DNA of 64,000 nt from Planctomycetia bacterium (GCA_015200345.1 CP054187.1:2154470-2218469); one strand, 5' to 3'. Shown: positions 33,812-44,017, counted from the first letter of the stretch. Made by a program: numbers and translations. Notes: generated by a model not told the origin, from the letters alone.

Positions 33812-34231
33812 CTACGCCCGATCGATACCGATGTGCTTATTGTCGTCCTCGGTCTTGTTCTGCATCGAGTAATTGTTGTCCTGCCGGGCGTGGTTGACCT
33901 TGAGCTTCTGGCGATAGAGGTCCAGCACGTCGGCAGCGGACAGACCCACGCACTGGGCCATCGAGATCCAGAAAAAGAGCAGGTCGATGACTTCGACACG
34001 GGCGTTTTGAAGGTCGTGCAGTTCGAACCGGCGGCCTTCCCTAGCCTCGGCGCACCAGTGTTTCCAGTAGGTGCAGTTGCGCAGCTCTTCCAGCTCGTTG
34101 GCGGTTGCCATGATGTAATTGTTCAGCCACTCACCGGCCTTGAGAGGGTCGAACTGACGGCGCAATTCATCGGGGTCAAAGCCGATCCGGCGGTTGAGTT
34201 CCGATTGGTGCGCGAATAGTTCTTCGAGCAT
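33812..34231 (-). CDS. Dimeric (all-alpha) dUTPase-like protein
   Basis: This family hydrolyses dUTP to dUMP and limits uracil in DNA. The 139-residue protein has the all-alpha NTP-pyrophosphatase pattern: 'ATANELEELRNCTYWKHWC' with ExxE-type metal ligands, then 'ELHDLQNARVEVIDLLFF' with the second acidic set ExxD. It lacks the trimeric dUTPase motifs. Another MazG-like NTP pyrophosphatase specificity is possible. Confidence 0.75.
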   Translation of the reverse strand: MLEELFAHQSELNRRIGFDPDELRRQFDPLKAGEWLNNYIMATANELEELRNCTYWKHWCAEAREGRRFELHDLQNARVEVIDLLFFWISMAQCVGLSAADVLDLYRQKLKVNHARQDNNYSMQNKTEDDNKHIGIDRA

Positions 34232-34337
34232 GGCGGGGTCTCCGTGGGGGATCGTCGCCGGCGGCGAGATCGAATTGATCCCAGAATACCCGCGTTTGGC
34301 GCGTTCTGCACGCGCGCAGCCGACCGGCGCGGCGTTC

Positions 34338-34616
34338 TCACGCGCGGCGGGGCATCACGCGCTGGTAGTACTCGGCGTTGATTTGAATGTACTTGATCCA
34401 CTCGGGGGGCAGGGCGTCGTCGGGAAAGATCGCCTTGACGGGGCATTCATCGACGCAGAGGCCGCAATCGATGCAGACAGCGGGATCGATGTAGAGCATC
34501 TCTTCGCGGCCGGCGTTGAGTTCGTCCTTGGTTGGGTGAATGCAATCGACCGGACAGACGGCGACGCACGCGCCGTCCTTCACGCCGATGCATGGTTCCG
34601 CAATAACGTAGGTCAT
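34338..34616 (-). CDS. 7Fe/8Fe bacterial-type ferredoxin
   Basis: A soluble electron carrier of 92 residues. The start MTYVIAEPCIGVKDGACVAV has the first cluster pattern of the 3Fe-4S/4Fe-4S ferredoxins: CIGVKDGACVAVCPVDCI. The second half 'CIDCGLCVDECPVKAIF' is a standard 4Fe-4S site. The C-terminal 20 residues resemble the extension of FdxA-type 7Fe ferredoxins. It is a single gene between the dUTPase and a glycosyltransferase. Confidence 0.92.
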   Translation of the reverse strand: MTYVIAEPCIGVKDGACVAVCPVDCIHPTKDELNAGREEMLYIDPAVCIDCGLCVDECPVKAIFPDDALPPEWIKYIQINAEYYQRVMPRRA

Positions 34617-34643
34617 GGTTGCCCGCTCCCGTCAGCGCCCGAT

Positions 34644-35942
34644 TCATTGTAGGCCGGCGTTCGGCGATTTCTGATTCGCGTGCGATCCGGCGCGGTTCAG
34701 GATGCGCGTGCAGCGCGGAGAGACCATGTCGTACTCGATGCCGCGCCAGACGATGCGCCGCGTCCGCATCGACGCGATCATCAGCGCAAGGAACATCAGC
34801 CCCGAGAACGTCACCGCGCTCAAATCCGCCCACGCATCGCGCCAGGTCGCATCGGGCGGGCGCAGCACGCGGCGGACGGCGCGCTGCCGATAGGCCGCTC
34901 GACCGATGATCGCCGCCAGCAGCGCCATCCACGCGGCGAAGGCCGGCCACGTGACCCCTGTTGCGCCGATCCAGCCGAACAGCGCCGCGAAGAAGAGAAC
35001 CGCCGCCGCCGTGCCGCCGACGACAAGATTGAGACACAGCAGCAGGCCCGCGCGCCAGACGTGCGGTGCATAGACGCGCGTCAGGATGATCTGCCGGAGC
35101 GCGAACGACCAGAAGCCCTTCAGCGTCGTCGCGTCGCTGCTGGGGGCCAGCGCGTACGGCACGAAGCGGATGTGCAGACCGGCGGCGCGCACGGCCTCGC
35201 TCAACGCGTAGTCGTCCGACACGGCATTGTCCCACGCGGCGCGTACGTCGCAGCGATCGAACACATCGCGGCGAATCGCCGTGCCGCCGCCCCAGCAGAA
35301 GTTGGAGCGCTCGTCGGCCAGCAGCGTGACCGTCGCCGCGTTCCACGCCGAGCGAAGCTGCGACGCGACGCCACGGCCCGCCGTGTACCAGCGATAGCCC
35401 GTCGCCGCTCCCGTCGTTTCCTCGGCCAGGGGCGCCACGAGATGGCCCAGCCAATCAGGACCCGGCACGGCGTCTGAATCCAGAAAAACATAGACTTCTC
35501 GATCCGCCGAGACCGCCGCCACCGCCGCCAGCAGGTTGTGAACCTTCTGCCCGCGCGAGGTCGCATCGCCGGCCACGACGCGCCGCGTAACCGGTCGATC
35601 CCAATTCGCCGTCATAGCGCCGATCGCCGCATAAGCCGAATCGTCAGCCGAGGCAAACGTGAACACCACTTCGAAGTCCTCGTAGCGCTGGGCCTTGAGC
35701 GCGGCAACCGTCTGCTCGAGCTTCTCGTCGATTCCGCAGCAGGGGAGAATGATCGCGACGCGCGGTTGATACCTGAATCGGCCGGCCGCATCGAACAACG
35801 CGGGCGCCTCGCGCACGCAACGAGCGACAAATCGATCAAACCGTCGCCCCTCGGCCAGCGCTGCGACCGCGTGAACCATCGCCGCGAGCCATAGTGCCGC
35901 CGCCACCCCAATAATCCAGTGCTCCCCGCTCATGCGCGGCAT
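34644..35942 (-). CDS. Membrane glycosyltransferase family 2 (ceramide-glucosyltransferase-like)
   Basis: The protein has about 432 residues from ATG 35942; ATG 35933 is also possible. An N-terminal membrane helix precedes a GT-A catalytic domain: 'RVAIILPCCGIDEKLEQTV', the DxD motif in 'VYVFLDSDAVPGPDW', 'WGGGTAIRRDVFD', 'VSDDYALSEAVRAAGL'. This D1-D2-D3 arrangement resembles ceramide glucosyltransferase and HpnI-type enzymes. Four C-terminal membrane helices lie at about 290-400. Its acceptor is probably a lipid, by analogy only. Confidence 0.82.
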   Translation of the reverse strand: MPRMSGEHWIIGVAAALWLAAMVHAVAALAEGRRFDRFVARCVREAPALFDAAGRFRYQPRVAIILPCCGIDEKLEQTVAALKAQRYEDFEVVFTFASADDSAYAAIGAMTANWDRPVTRRVVAGDATSRGQKVHNLLAAVAAVSADREVYVFLDSDAVPGPDWLGHLVAPLAEETTGAATGYRWYTAGRGVASQLRSAWNAATVTLLADERSNFCWGGGTAIRRDVFDRCDVRAAWDNAVSDDYALSEAVRAAGLHIRFVPYALAPSSDATTLKGFWSFALRQIILTRVYAPHVWRAGLLLCLNLVVGGTAAAVLFFAALFGWIGATGVTWPAFAAWMALLAAIIGRAAYRQRAVRRVLRPPDATWRDAWADLSAVTFSGLMFLALMIASMRTRRIVWRGIEYDMVSPRCTRILNRAGSHANQKSPNAGLQ

Positions 35943-36092
35943 CCTACGGTCCGCCCCGAACGGTGAAAACACAGGCGAGACGCCCTTGCCGAAACCGGCC
36001 CCCGGGCACTTCAGGTTACAATCCGCCGCGAACCGGTTCGCGCCGCGCGGTCATCGTCCGCCGCCGAGCGTCTCCTTCAGGATGCCCTTGCC

Positions 36093-37241
36093 ATGAAGAA
36101 AGCCATTGTATTGGGCTGCGGCCTGGTGGGCCGAGCGATCGCCGAAGACCTTGCCGCGGACGCCGCGCTGAACGTCACCGTTGCCGACGTGTCGGAGGCC
36201 AATCTCGCTCGCACCCGCGCCGACCTTCGCCTCCAGCGCATGCAGGCCGACCTCTCGTCCGCCGAAGGCGTTGCTCGCGCGATCGCGCCGTTTGACCTCG
36301 TCGTCGGCGCGCTGCCCAGCGCGCTGGGGCTGATGGCCCTTCGTGTCGTGATCGAGTCGCGTAAGCCCTACGCGGACATCTCGTTCATGGCCGAGGATGC
36401 GACGTCGTTAAGCGGCCTGGCGCGCGAGCGCGGCGTCACGGCGGTCGTCGATTGCGGCGTCGCGCCGGGGCTGGCGAACATCCTAATCGGCCAGGCGGCG
36501 GCCCGGCTCGCTCGCGTGACCGACGCGGTGTACTACGTCGGCGGCCTGCCGCGCACGCGGAGCTGGCCTTACGAGTACAAGGCGCCGTTCGCGCCGCTGG
36601 ATGTGCTGGAGGAATACACGCGCCCCGCGCGATTCATCGAAAATGGAAGCATGGTGACCCGACCGGCGCTTTCCGAGCCGGAGCTGATGGACTTCGAGCC
36701 GGTCGGCACCCTGGAAGCCTTCAACACCGACGGCCTGCGCAGCCTGTTGACGACGATCCCGGCGGACAACATGAAAGAGAAGACGCTGCGCTATCCGGGG
36801 CACGCGGCCCTGATGCGCGTGCTGCGCGAGACGGGCTACTTCAGCAAGGATGAAATAACGCTCAAGAACGGCGCGAAAGTGCGGCCGATTGACGTGACCA
36901 GCCGCTTGTTGTTTCCGTTGTGGGAGCTGAAGCCCGGAGAGCCGGAGTTCACGCTTCTGCACGTGCGGGTGTCGGGGCGCGATGCGACCGGAGCAGCCGT
37001 GCGATACGTCCATCATTTGTTTGATCAGAACGATGCGGCGACGGGTCATTCTTCGATGGCGCGGACAACGGGTTACCCGTGCGCGCTTGTCGCGCGAATG
37101 ATCCTCGAAGGGCGTATCAGCGAGCCGGGGATCCATCCGCCCGAAGTGCTTGGGCGCGACGAAGCGTTGGTCGGCGATCTGCTGCGGCGGCTTGCGACGC
37201 GCGGCGTGCGCGTGGAATCGCGCGTCGAGGCGGTGGCGTAA
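36093..37241 (+). CDS. Saccharopine dehydrogenase-family oxidoreductase (LYS9-like)
   Basis: An NAD(P)-dependent 382-residue protein. The N-terminal Rossmann motif 'AIVLGCGLVGRAIAEDLA' and 'VTVADVSE' bind the nucleotide. 'DLVVGALPSALGLMALRVVI', 'YADISFMAED' and 'DCGVAPGLANILIG' are typical of saccharopine/lysine-6-dehydrogenase proteins. The second domain has 'GGLPRTRSWPYEYKAPFAP' and 'DMEPVG'-like 'DFEPVGTLEAFNTDGLRSL'. Its stop lies directly against the stop of the convergent haloperoxidase. Lysine degradation or polyamine-related chemistry is likely; the exact reaction is open. Confidence 0.85.
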   Translation: MKKAIVLGCGLVGRAIAEDLAADAALNVTVADVSEANLARTRADLRLQRMQADLSSAEGVARAIAPFDLVVGALPSALGLMALRVVIESRKPYADISFMAEDATSLSGLARERGVTAVVDCGVAPGLANILIGQAAARLARVTDAVYYVGGLPRTRSWPYEYKAPFAPLDVLEEYTRPARFIENGSMVTRPALSEPELMDFEPVGTLEAFNTDGLRSLLTTIPADNMKEKTLRYPGHAALMRVLRETGYFSKDEITLKNGAKVRPIDVTSRLLFPLWELKPGEPEFTLLHVRVSGRDATGAAVRYVHHLFDQNDAATGHSSMARTTGYPCALVARMILEGRISEPGIHPPEVLGRDEALVGDLLRRLATRGVRVESRVEAVA

Positions 37242-38693
37242 TTACGGCGTCGGCTGGTAAACCTTCGAACAGACGTAGTTCGCCACGCGATTCCCCTGCA
37301 CGATGCCCTCGGACTTATCAAAGGACCAGTGGATGCCGAGGTAAATTCGGCTCTGGCCGTTTTCCTCCTCGGCTTGCGAAAGGCTCGCAAAGCTCCGCGG
37401 CAGGAGTGGGCGGACGTTGCCTTCGTTGTCCCGTGTTTCGCCGTTGAATTCGTCAGAGACAAACGTAAAGGCGATCTGGTCGGTGCCGAAGAAATTGCGC
37501 AGCGTCTGGAAGAGCGCGCCGCCGAAGCCGGCATGGCCGGATGGGTACGCGGGGAACGGCGGCGTGAAGTTCGGGCCGACGAGATTGCTGGCCGGCGCGC
37601 CGAGCGGCGTGAAATCGGGGTCGCCCTCGGTCAACGGGTTGTTGTCCCCCAGGCCCAGCGGGCCTGTGCCGACATCCGATTCGCGTATGCCCGCCACGGG
37701 GCGCCACAGATTGTAGTAATATTTCGATTCCCAGACGGCGATGGCGGCGTCGGCCAGGCCGATGTTCACCAGTGCCAGCAGGCGGCCCAGTTGCACGACG
37801 TCCAGCCCGCGTTCCTTGCCGATCTGCGTGGCGATCTGGTTGTACAGCCGCGGCGGAGCACACAGACTCGGCGTGCCGTCGTAGGCCCAGAAGATGCCCG
37901 CTTCGGTTTGGTCGGCGGTGCGGATGGTTGGCGTGTTGATACCGTCGCCCCCCAATGCCTTCGCTTCCGCATAGGCAATGGCGTATTCCACGCTGCTGAT
38001 GGGCGGGGGCGGCGGACAGCGGAATTGATCGGACCGGCTCATGGCAAACGGCGTCACCTTGTGCCAGTTCGCGCCGAGCGCCTCCTGCCCCGGATTGATC
38101 GGGTCGGATCGCCACGCGCCCGGCTGATCGGAAAAAACGTACGGGGTGTTGTCGTCCGACCCGTCGGCGGCGCGCAACGCGAGAATCGCCGCGGCGGCCT
38201 GCTGCCCCAGCAGCACGCCGTTGGCCAGCGCGGCGGGGTCGTCGATGTGTTGCAAATCTTCGGCAAGCTTTTCGTCAAACGTCTGTGAATGCGACGGGTA
38301 GAGCGCGACCAGCGTATCGTGCGCCGCCTGCGAGACCGCCGCCTTCATGGACGTGTTGGCCGGCGCGGGGGCCAGCCCGGTGTAGCTCTGGTAGCCGCCG
38401 TTGATCGCGACGATGGCGTCGAACATGGCGATGTGCACAATGGCCATCGCTCGGCTGGATCGCGTGGGGCCGTACTGGTGGCCAAAGGTACGGACTTCGC
38501 CTGCCTTCAGTGGTGTGTGATCCAGCCCGCTGGCGTCGATGGCAATCTTGTTCCACCGAAGCACCCAGCTTGTCGCGTCCTCGCCGCCGGGAAGTGCGCC
38601 CAGCCCGGGAATGCAACCGGCTGCGAGCGACAAGGCGCAGAACACGATCAATCCAGCGCGGAAACCGCGGCTGCAAACGATTTGCGTTGCCAT
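37242..38693 (-). CDS. Secreted vanadium-dependent haloperoxidase (PAP2 superfamily) lipoprotein
   Basis: The 483-residue protein starts at ATG 38693 behind GGGAG, with a lipoprotein signal ending 'LSLAAGC'. The vanadate-binding pocket shared with class A phosphatases is visible in order: 'KYYYNLWRPVAGI' (Lys, Arg), 'PAYPSGHAGFGGALF' (Ser-Gly-His) and 'SRIYLGIHWSFDKSEG' (Arg, His). Vanadium haloperoxidases oxidise halides; some homologues are plain phosphatases. The frame is open further upstream but homology and the signal peptide fix the start. Confidence 0.85.
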   Translation of the reverse strand: MATQIVCSRGFRAGLIVFCALSLAAGCIPGLGALPGGEDATSWVLRWNKIAIDASGLDHTPLKAGEVRTFGHQYGPTRSSRAMAIVHIAMFDAIVAINGGYQSYTGLAPAPANTSMKAAVSQAAHDTLVALYPSHSQTFDEKLAEDLQHIDDPAALANGVLLGQQAAAAILALRAADGSDDNTPYVFSDQPGAWRSDPINPGQEALGANWHKVTPFAMSRSDQFRCPPPPPISSVEYAIAYAEAKALGGDGINTPTIRTADQTEAGIFWAYDGTPSLCAPPRLYNQIATQIGKERGLDVVQLGRLLALVNIGLADAAIAVWESKYYYNLWRPVAGIRESDVGTGPLGLGDNNPLTEGDPDFTPLGAPASNLVGPNFTPPFPAYPSGHAGFGGALFQTLRNFFGTDQIAFTFVSDEFNGETRDNEGNVRPLLPRSFASLSQAEEENGQSRIYLGIHWSFDKSEGIVQGNRVANYVCSKVYQPTP

Positions 38694-38925
38694 ATGAGAA
38701 AACGCTCCCAACGTATTGTGCGGGATGACAGGGCAGCCGTTCGGACCGAGCCGGTTGGCTCTCACCGATATGCCCGGCCGGGCCGCGCCGACTCCGACAC
38801 GTCGGTCAAATCGTATGCCCGCGTGAGTTGTCGAGCAAATACCGAACGCGGCGCCCGGCCGAGGAAAAATACAGAACGGCCGCCAAGATGCCGGCGGATC
38901 GGTATCGGACCGCTCCGCGTCAATA

Positions 38926-38962
38926 GAAAAACCGCCGACCCCCGTTGGGGGGGGCGGCGGTT
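38926..38962 (-). terminator. Intrinsic terminator of the large repeat protein gene
   Basis: Read on the minus strand, AACCGCCG pairs with CGGCGGTT around a G/C-rich loop (38930-38962) and is followed by TTTTT-like sequence at 38926-38930. It lies 27 bases after the stop of the large surface-protein gene. Confidence 0.8.
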
Positions 38963-38989
38963 CGAAGTTGCTCATAACCTCGTTGAGCT

Positions 38990-41900
38990 TCAGATGCGCC
39001 GGCGCGATCGACCGCGACGCATCATCGCGAGGCCGACCACCAGCAGCGGTGAGGCGATCGCCGCGCCCGATCCGCACACGCCGCAGGTGTTGTTCTGCAG
39101 CGGTGCGGGGTTGTCGGATTGCAGCGCCGGCGCGCCCGGCTCGACGATGATCCCGTTGACGGTCAGGTCGTTGTCGCCGCGCTGGCCGTCGGTCAGGTGC
39201 AGCGTGACAACGTTGCCGGCGACTTCGGAGCCGGTGTTGCCGTCAAACAGGAACGTGTAGAAGTGCGGCACCGGGATGATCGGCGTCGGGCCGAACTTGT
39301 AGTAGGTGTTCACCGTCGGGTTCGAGTGCATGATGATCTGCACCTCGATCGAGTCGCCCGGACCGATGCCGGTGACCTTGAACCCGAAGAATCCGACCGG
39401 GAAGGTGACATCCGGCGGGGTGATCCCCTCGGCCGGCGTGTTCAGCGCTTCGACGTTCATGAGCACGGTGCCCGGCGGCGAGACAATCGTCACGTAGTTG
39501 CCGTTGATGTCCTTCAACGACGCGACGTTCGGCTGCAACTTGTCGGGAATGCCGTCGTTGTTGCCGTCGCCGTTGTTGGGGGCGCCGTCTTCCTCGTCGG
39601 GGTTGATGCCGTTGCCGTCGCCGGCCTGCCACGTCTTGGTGGCGGTGCAGGTGAACGGCACGCCGTCGATGTTGCCGGTGGCCTGGATCGTATCCGTGCC
39701 CGCGCCGCCGGCGCCGGTGTAGATGAACTCACCCTGACCGCTCGCGTCGGTTGTGTCGGTGTTGTTCAGACCGGCGTTCGGACCGCTGGTGATGTTGAAG
39801 TTCACCACCACGCCCGCGACCGGCGCGCCGTTGCGCGTGACGGTGACGGTCGTTGTGTGTTCCTCGCCGTTAACGTTTGTATCCGTCGGCGGGGACAGGC
39901 TGCATTGCGCGTTGATCCACGTCTTGCTCGCGGTGCAGGTGAACGGCACGCCGGAGATGAGTCCGCCGGCCGTGATCGTATCCGTGCCCGGCTGGCCGTT
40001 GCTGGTGTAGGTGAACGTCGCCTGGCCCGCTGCGTTGGTGAAGCGCAGATCGCCTGCGCCGGCGTTCGGTCCGGCCGACACATCAAAGGCCACCAGCACA
40101 CCGTTCTGCGGCGCGCCGTTGGACGTGACCGTGACGGTCACCGAGTGATCGGTGCCGACCTGGTTTGTCGCCGTCGGCGGCGCGAGGCTGCACGCGGCGT
40201 TGATCCACGACTTGGTCGCGGTGCAGGTGAACGGCACACCGGAAATCGCACCGCTCGCCTGAATGGTGTCGGTGCCGGGGCCGCCATCGCCGGTGTACGT
40301 GAAGACGGCGTTACCCGAAGCGTTGGTAACTGCCAGGCCTGTGTCGCCCGTGTTCGGACCGGCCGTGACTTCGAACGTAACCAGCACGCCTGGCGCGGCG
40401 ACGCCATTGTTCAGCACGTTCGCCGTGACGGTGTGCTGCGTGCCGATCTGGTTCGTATCGGTCGGCGGAGACAGCGAGCAGCCGGTGTTGATCCACGTCT
40501 TGGTCACCGTGCAGACAAATGGCGAGCCGTCGACGTTGCCTGACGCCTGAATCGTATCGGTGCCGGGTGTTCCGTTGCTGACGTAGTTAAACGTCGCCTG
40601 GCCGGCGCCGTTCGTCACCGGCGAAGCCGACAGGCCGGTGTTCGGCCCGGCCGTGATGTTGAAGTTCACCGTCGCGCCCGCGGCGGGTGCGCCGTTGCGC
40701 AGCACAGTCACCGTCACCAGGTGGTTGGTGCCGACCTGGTTGGTGGCGGTCGGCGGCGAGAGGCTGCACGACGCCTGCACCCATGTCTTCGTCGCGGTGC
40801 AGGAGAACGGGATGCCGTCAAGCAGGCCGCTGGCCTCGATCGTGTCGGTACCGGTCGCGCCGTTGCTGGTGTAGGTGAACGAGCGCTGGCCCAGCGCATT
40901 CGTCGGAGCCGCAGCGAGCGACGCGCCGAAGTTCGGGCCGTTGATGACGCTGAACCCGACGTTCACGCCGGCCGCCGGCCCGCCGTTGCGCAGGACCGTG
41001 ACGGTCACGGTATGCATCGTGCCGACGCCGTTCGCGGCCGTGGGTGGATCAAGCGAGCAGCCGCTGGTGATCCACTCCTTGGTCGCCGAGCAGTTGGTGG
41101 TGACGCCGGTGATGGTGGCGGTTGCCGCAATCGTGTCGGTGCCGGCCGCGCCGTTACTCATGTAGGTGAACTCGGCGTGACCCAGTGCGTCGGTCACGTC
41201 GGCGCCGTTCTGGCCCGCGTTCGGACCGGCGGTGATGGAGAAGTTGACCGTCACGCCGGCTTGCGGCACGCCGTTGACCAGCACAGTCGATGTTACCGTA
41301 TGCGACGTGCCGACGAGATTTACACCGGCGGCCGGATCGAGCAGACACTGTGCGTTGATCCAGGTCTTGCTGGCGGTGCAAACCGTCGCGACGCCGCTGA
41401 CCAGCGCCGTCGCCTGAATCGTGTCGGTGCCGGGCAGTCCGTTGCTCGTGTAGTTGAACACAGCCTCTCCGATGACATTTGTCACGCCGACGCCGGCCGC
41501 GCCGGCATTCGGACCGGCCGTCACGAGGAAGTTCACGGTCACGCCATTGGCGAGTACGCCGTTGCGCACCACCGTGACGGTGACACTGTGATTGTCGCCG
41601 ACCTGATTGGTGTCCGATGCGGGGGCGAGAATGCACCCGGCGTCGATCCACTCCTTGGTCGCCGTGGCCGGCGTCCAGGGCACGCCGTCGATGCTGCCGG
41701 TGGCGGTGATGGTGTCGATGCCGACGCCGCCGACGCCGTTGTAGGTGAAGCTGGTGTTGCCGTTCACGTCGGTAAGTCCGACGCCCGCAGTGCCGGTGTT
41801 CGGCCCGGCGGTGACGAGGAAGTTGACCGTGATGCCCGCGGCAGGCAAGCCGTTGCGAAGAACGGTCGCCGTAACCGTGTGGCTATCGCCGATCTGGTTG

Positions 41901-44017
41901 GTGTCGCTTGCGGGCGCGAGCGAGCAGCCGGTACTGATCCAGGTCTTGGCGGCCGACGCGGTAGTCCACGTCACGCCGTCAACATTGCCGGAAGCCTGGA
42001 TCGTATCGACGCCCGGTCCGCCGGCATCGGTGTACATGAAGACCGCCTCGCCGGCGGCATTGGTGACCACGGCGCCGACGGTGCCGGCGTTCGGGCCGGC
42101 CGTCACGGCGAAGTTCACGGTCGCACCAACCGCGGGCACGCCAGGGCGACGCAGCACGGTCGCGGTGACGGCGTGCATCGTGCCGATCAGGTTGGTTGCC
42201 GCGGGCGGGGTGAGCGTGCATGTCGGATCGATCCAGTCTTTTGTCGCAGTGCAGAGAATGGGGACGCTGTCGACGAGGCCGGTGGCGCGAATCGTGTCCA
42301 GCCCGGGGTTGCCGTTGCTGGTGTAGGTGAATGACGCGTTACCAGCCGCGTCGGTGGTGGCCATGCCGACCGTTCCGACGTTCGGCCCGGAGACAACCTC
42401 GAAGTCGATGTTCACGCCCGGCGGGAAGAGCGGCGGGATGCCGTTTCGCAGGACGGTGATCGTCACGGTGTGCATGTCGCCAACGCGATTGACATCGGTG
42501 GCCGGCGCAAGCGAGCAGCCGGTGTTGATCCACTCCTTGGTCGCGGTGCAGGTGAACGGCACGCCGCTGATGACGCCGCTGGCCTGAATGGTGTCGACGC
42601 CGATCGTACCGTTGCTCGTGTAAGTGAAATCCGCGACGCCCAGCGCGTCGGTCGTGTCCATTCCCGCCGCGCCGGCGTTCGGCCCGGCCGTCACGAGATA
42701 GTTCACCGTCACGCCCGCGGCGAACGCGCCGTTGACCAGCACGGTGCTGGTGACGGTGTGATCGCTGCCGATCAGGTTGGTATCCGCCGGCGGCGTCAGC
42801 ACGCAGACGGGATCGATCCAGGTCTTGGTGGCGTTGCAGACGAACGGGACGCCGTTGATCAGACCGCTTGCCTGAATCGTGTCCGTACCCGGGCCGCCCG
42901 CGCCGTTGTACGTGAACGTCGCCTGGCCGGCGCCATCGGTCGCCACGACGCCCGCCGCGCCGACGTTCGGCCCGGCGGTGACATCGAAGTTGATGTTGAC
43001 GCCGGCGGCGGCAGCGCCGTTGCTCAACACGGTGACGGTCACGCTGTGCATCGTGTTGATCGCATTCGTGTCGGCGGGGGGGGCGAGCGAGCAGGTCGCG
43101 TCGATCCAGTTCACCGCGATGTTGCCGGTGGCTGCGCCGAGCGCCGCGGTGATCGTGATGGGGCCTTCGCCGACGGGGCTGGCAACCTCGAACGAGCCGG
43201 TGCCCAGCGCGTCGAACGGCGTGGCGACCGGAACAGTGGCGGTGTTATTCGCGTTGTCGACAATGGTCAGCGCGTTGGCCGCACCGCCCGATGCGAACGT
43301 TCGCAGGCCCGCGCCGCCGGCCGCGGCGATGGTGATCGGCGCGGGGGGAACAAAGTTCGGCAGGATGTTGTTGCACAGGTCGCGCGCCGTGAGTGTCACG
43401 ACGAACGGGCTGCCGGCCGCCTGGTTCAGCGTGGCCGGAACAGCGGACACCGTGAAGTGATCAACCGCCGGTCCGGCGATGACGCTCACGTCCACAATGG
43501 GGACATTGACAAGCGTAGAACCGGCCGCGCTGACGGTCAACAGGATGTCGGCCGCGGGGCCGGCTGTTCCGCCGGTGCAGTCGACCGCGCGCAGGCGAAT
43601 GTCGGGGAAGCGAATGGTGCTGGCGATGGTGCTACCGGCGGTGACGGTGAAGGTCACGCTGTTTGCGGCGGGCGTCTCGGCGCCCGCATTGGCGAGCATG
43701 ACGTCGCCTGCGATGACCACCGCGTTATACAACACCGATGTGTCGAAAACGAAATGGGTCGGCGCGGTGAGCGTGATCGTCGTACCGGCCGGCCATTCGT
43801 TGAAGAAGGATTCGGTGATCGTCGGCCCGACCGCGACGGCGTTGAACGCGCCGGTGACGGCCGAGTTGGCGTCGACCACGATCACGTCGGGCACAAACGA
43901 GTCGGCGCGGGCGCTCGCCGGGGCGATCAGCCACGAGGCGGCAACGAGCGCGGCGAACGCGGCGCGCGACGATACGAAACGATCGACACGGTTCATCTTG
44001 GCGTGGAACGAATTCAT
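38990..44017 (-). CDS. Giant secreted protein with 12 Ig-like repeats and C-terminal sorting tail
   Basis: The 1675-residue protein starts at ATG 44017 with GGGGAG upstream. A signal peptide ends near 'ASARA'. After an N-terminal region of about 310 residues come 12 repeats of about 95 residues. Each runs 'C.L.PP.DTN..G..H.VTVTV', 'PAAGVTVNF', 'TAGPNAG', 'FTYTSNG.PGTDTIQASG', 'GVPFTCTATKTWI'. These match invasin/Big_1-type bacterial Ig domains, each with two cysteines. A 'DGNGINPDEEDG' segment and a beta domain follow. The tail 'CGVCGSGAAIASPLLVVGL' plus arginines resembles MYXO-CTERM-type sorting signals. Probably a surface adhesin or stalk-like fibre. Confidence 0.85.
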   Translation of the reverse strand: MNSFHAKMNRVDRFVSSRAAFAALVAASWLIAPASARADSFVPDVIVVDANSAVTGAFNAVAVGPTITESFFNEWPAGTTITLTAPTHFVFDTSVLYNAVVIAGDVMLANAGAETPAANSVTFTVTAGSTIASTIRFPDIRLRAVDCTGGTAGPAADILLTVSAAGSTLVNVPIVDVSVIAGPAVDHFTVSAVPATLNQAAGSPFVVTLTARDLCNNILPNFVPPAPITIAAAGGAGLRTFASGGAANALTIVDNANNTATVPVATPFDALGTGSFEVASPVGEGPITITAALGAATGNIAVNWIDATCSLAPPADTNAINTMHSVTVTVLSNGAAAAGVNINFDVTAGPNVGAAGVVATDGAGQATFTYNGAGGPGTDTIQASGLINGVPFVCNATKTWIDPVCVLTPPADTNLIGSDHTVTSTVLVNGAFAAGVTVNYLVTAGPNAGAAGMDTTDALGVADFTYTSNGTIGVDTIQASGVISGVPFTCTATKEWINTGCSLAPATDVNRVGDMHTVTITVLRNGIPPLFPPGVNIDFEVVSGPNVGTVGMATTDAAGNASFTYTSNGNPGLDTIRATGLVDSVPILCTATKDWIDPTCTLTPPAATNLIGTMHAVTATVLRRPGVPAVGATVNFAVTAGPNAGTVGAVVTNAAGEAVFMYTDAGGPGVDTIQASGNVDGVTWTTASAAKTWISTGCSLAPASDTNQIGDSHTVTATVLRNGLPAAGITVNFLVTAGPNTGTAGVGLTDVNGNTSFTYNGVGGVGIDTITATGSIDGVPWTPATATKEWIDAGCILAPASDTNQVGDNHSVTVTVVRNGVLANGVTVNFLVTAGPNAGAAGVGVTNVIGEAVFNYTSNGLPGTDTIQATALVSGVATVCTASKTWINAQCLLDPAAGVNLVGTSHTVTSTVLVNGVPQAGVTVNFSITAGPNAGQNGADVTDALGHAEFTYMSNGAAGTDTIAATATITGVTTNCSATKEWITSGCSLDPPTAANGVGTMHTVTVTVLRNGGPAAGVNVGFSVINGPNFGASLAAAPTNALGQRSFTYTSNGATGTDTIEASGLLDGIPFSCTATKTWVQASCSLSPPTATNQVGTNHLVTVTVLRNGAPAAGATVNFNITAGPNTGLSASPVTNGAGQATFNYVSNGTPGTDTIQASGNVDGSPFVCTVTKTWINTGCSLSPPTDTNQIGTQHTVTANVLNNGVAAPGVLVTFEVTAGPNTGDTGLAVTNASGNAVFTYTGDGGPGTDTIQASGAISGVPFTCTATKSWINAACSLAPPTATNQVGTDHSVTVTVTSNGAPQNGVLVAFDVSAGPNAGAGDLRFTNAAGQATFTYTSNGQPGTDTITAGGLISGVPFTCTASKTWINAQCSLSPPTDTNVNGEEHTTTVTVTRNGAPVAGVVVNFNITSGPNAGLNNTDTTDASGQGEFIYTGAGGAGTDTIQATGNIDGVPFTCTATKTWQAGDGNGINPDEEDGAPNNGDGNNDGIPDKLQPNVASLKDINGNYVTIVSPPGTVLMNVEALNTPAEGITPPDVTFPVGFFGFKVTGIGPGDSIEVQIIMHSNPTVNTYYKFGPTPIIPVPHFYTFLFDGNTGSEVAGNVVTLHLTDGQRGDNDLTVNGIIVEPGAPALQSDNPAPLQNNTCGVCGSGAAIASPLLVVGLAMMRRGRSRRRI

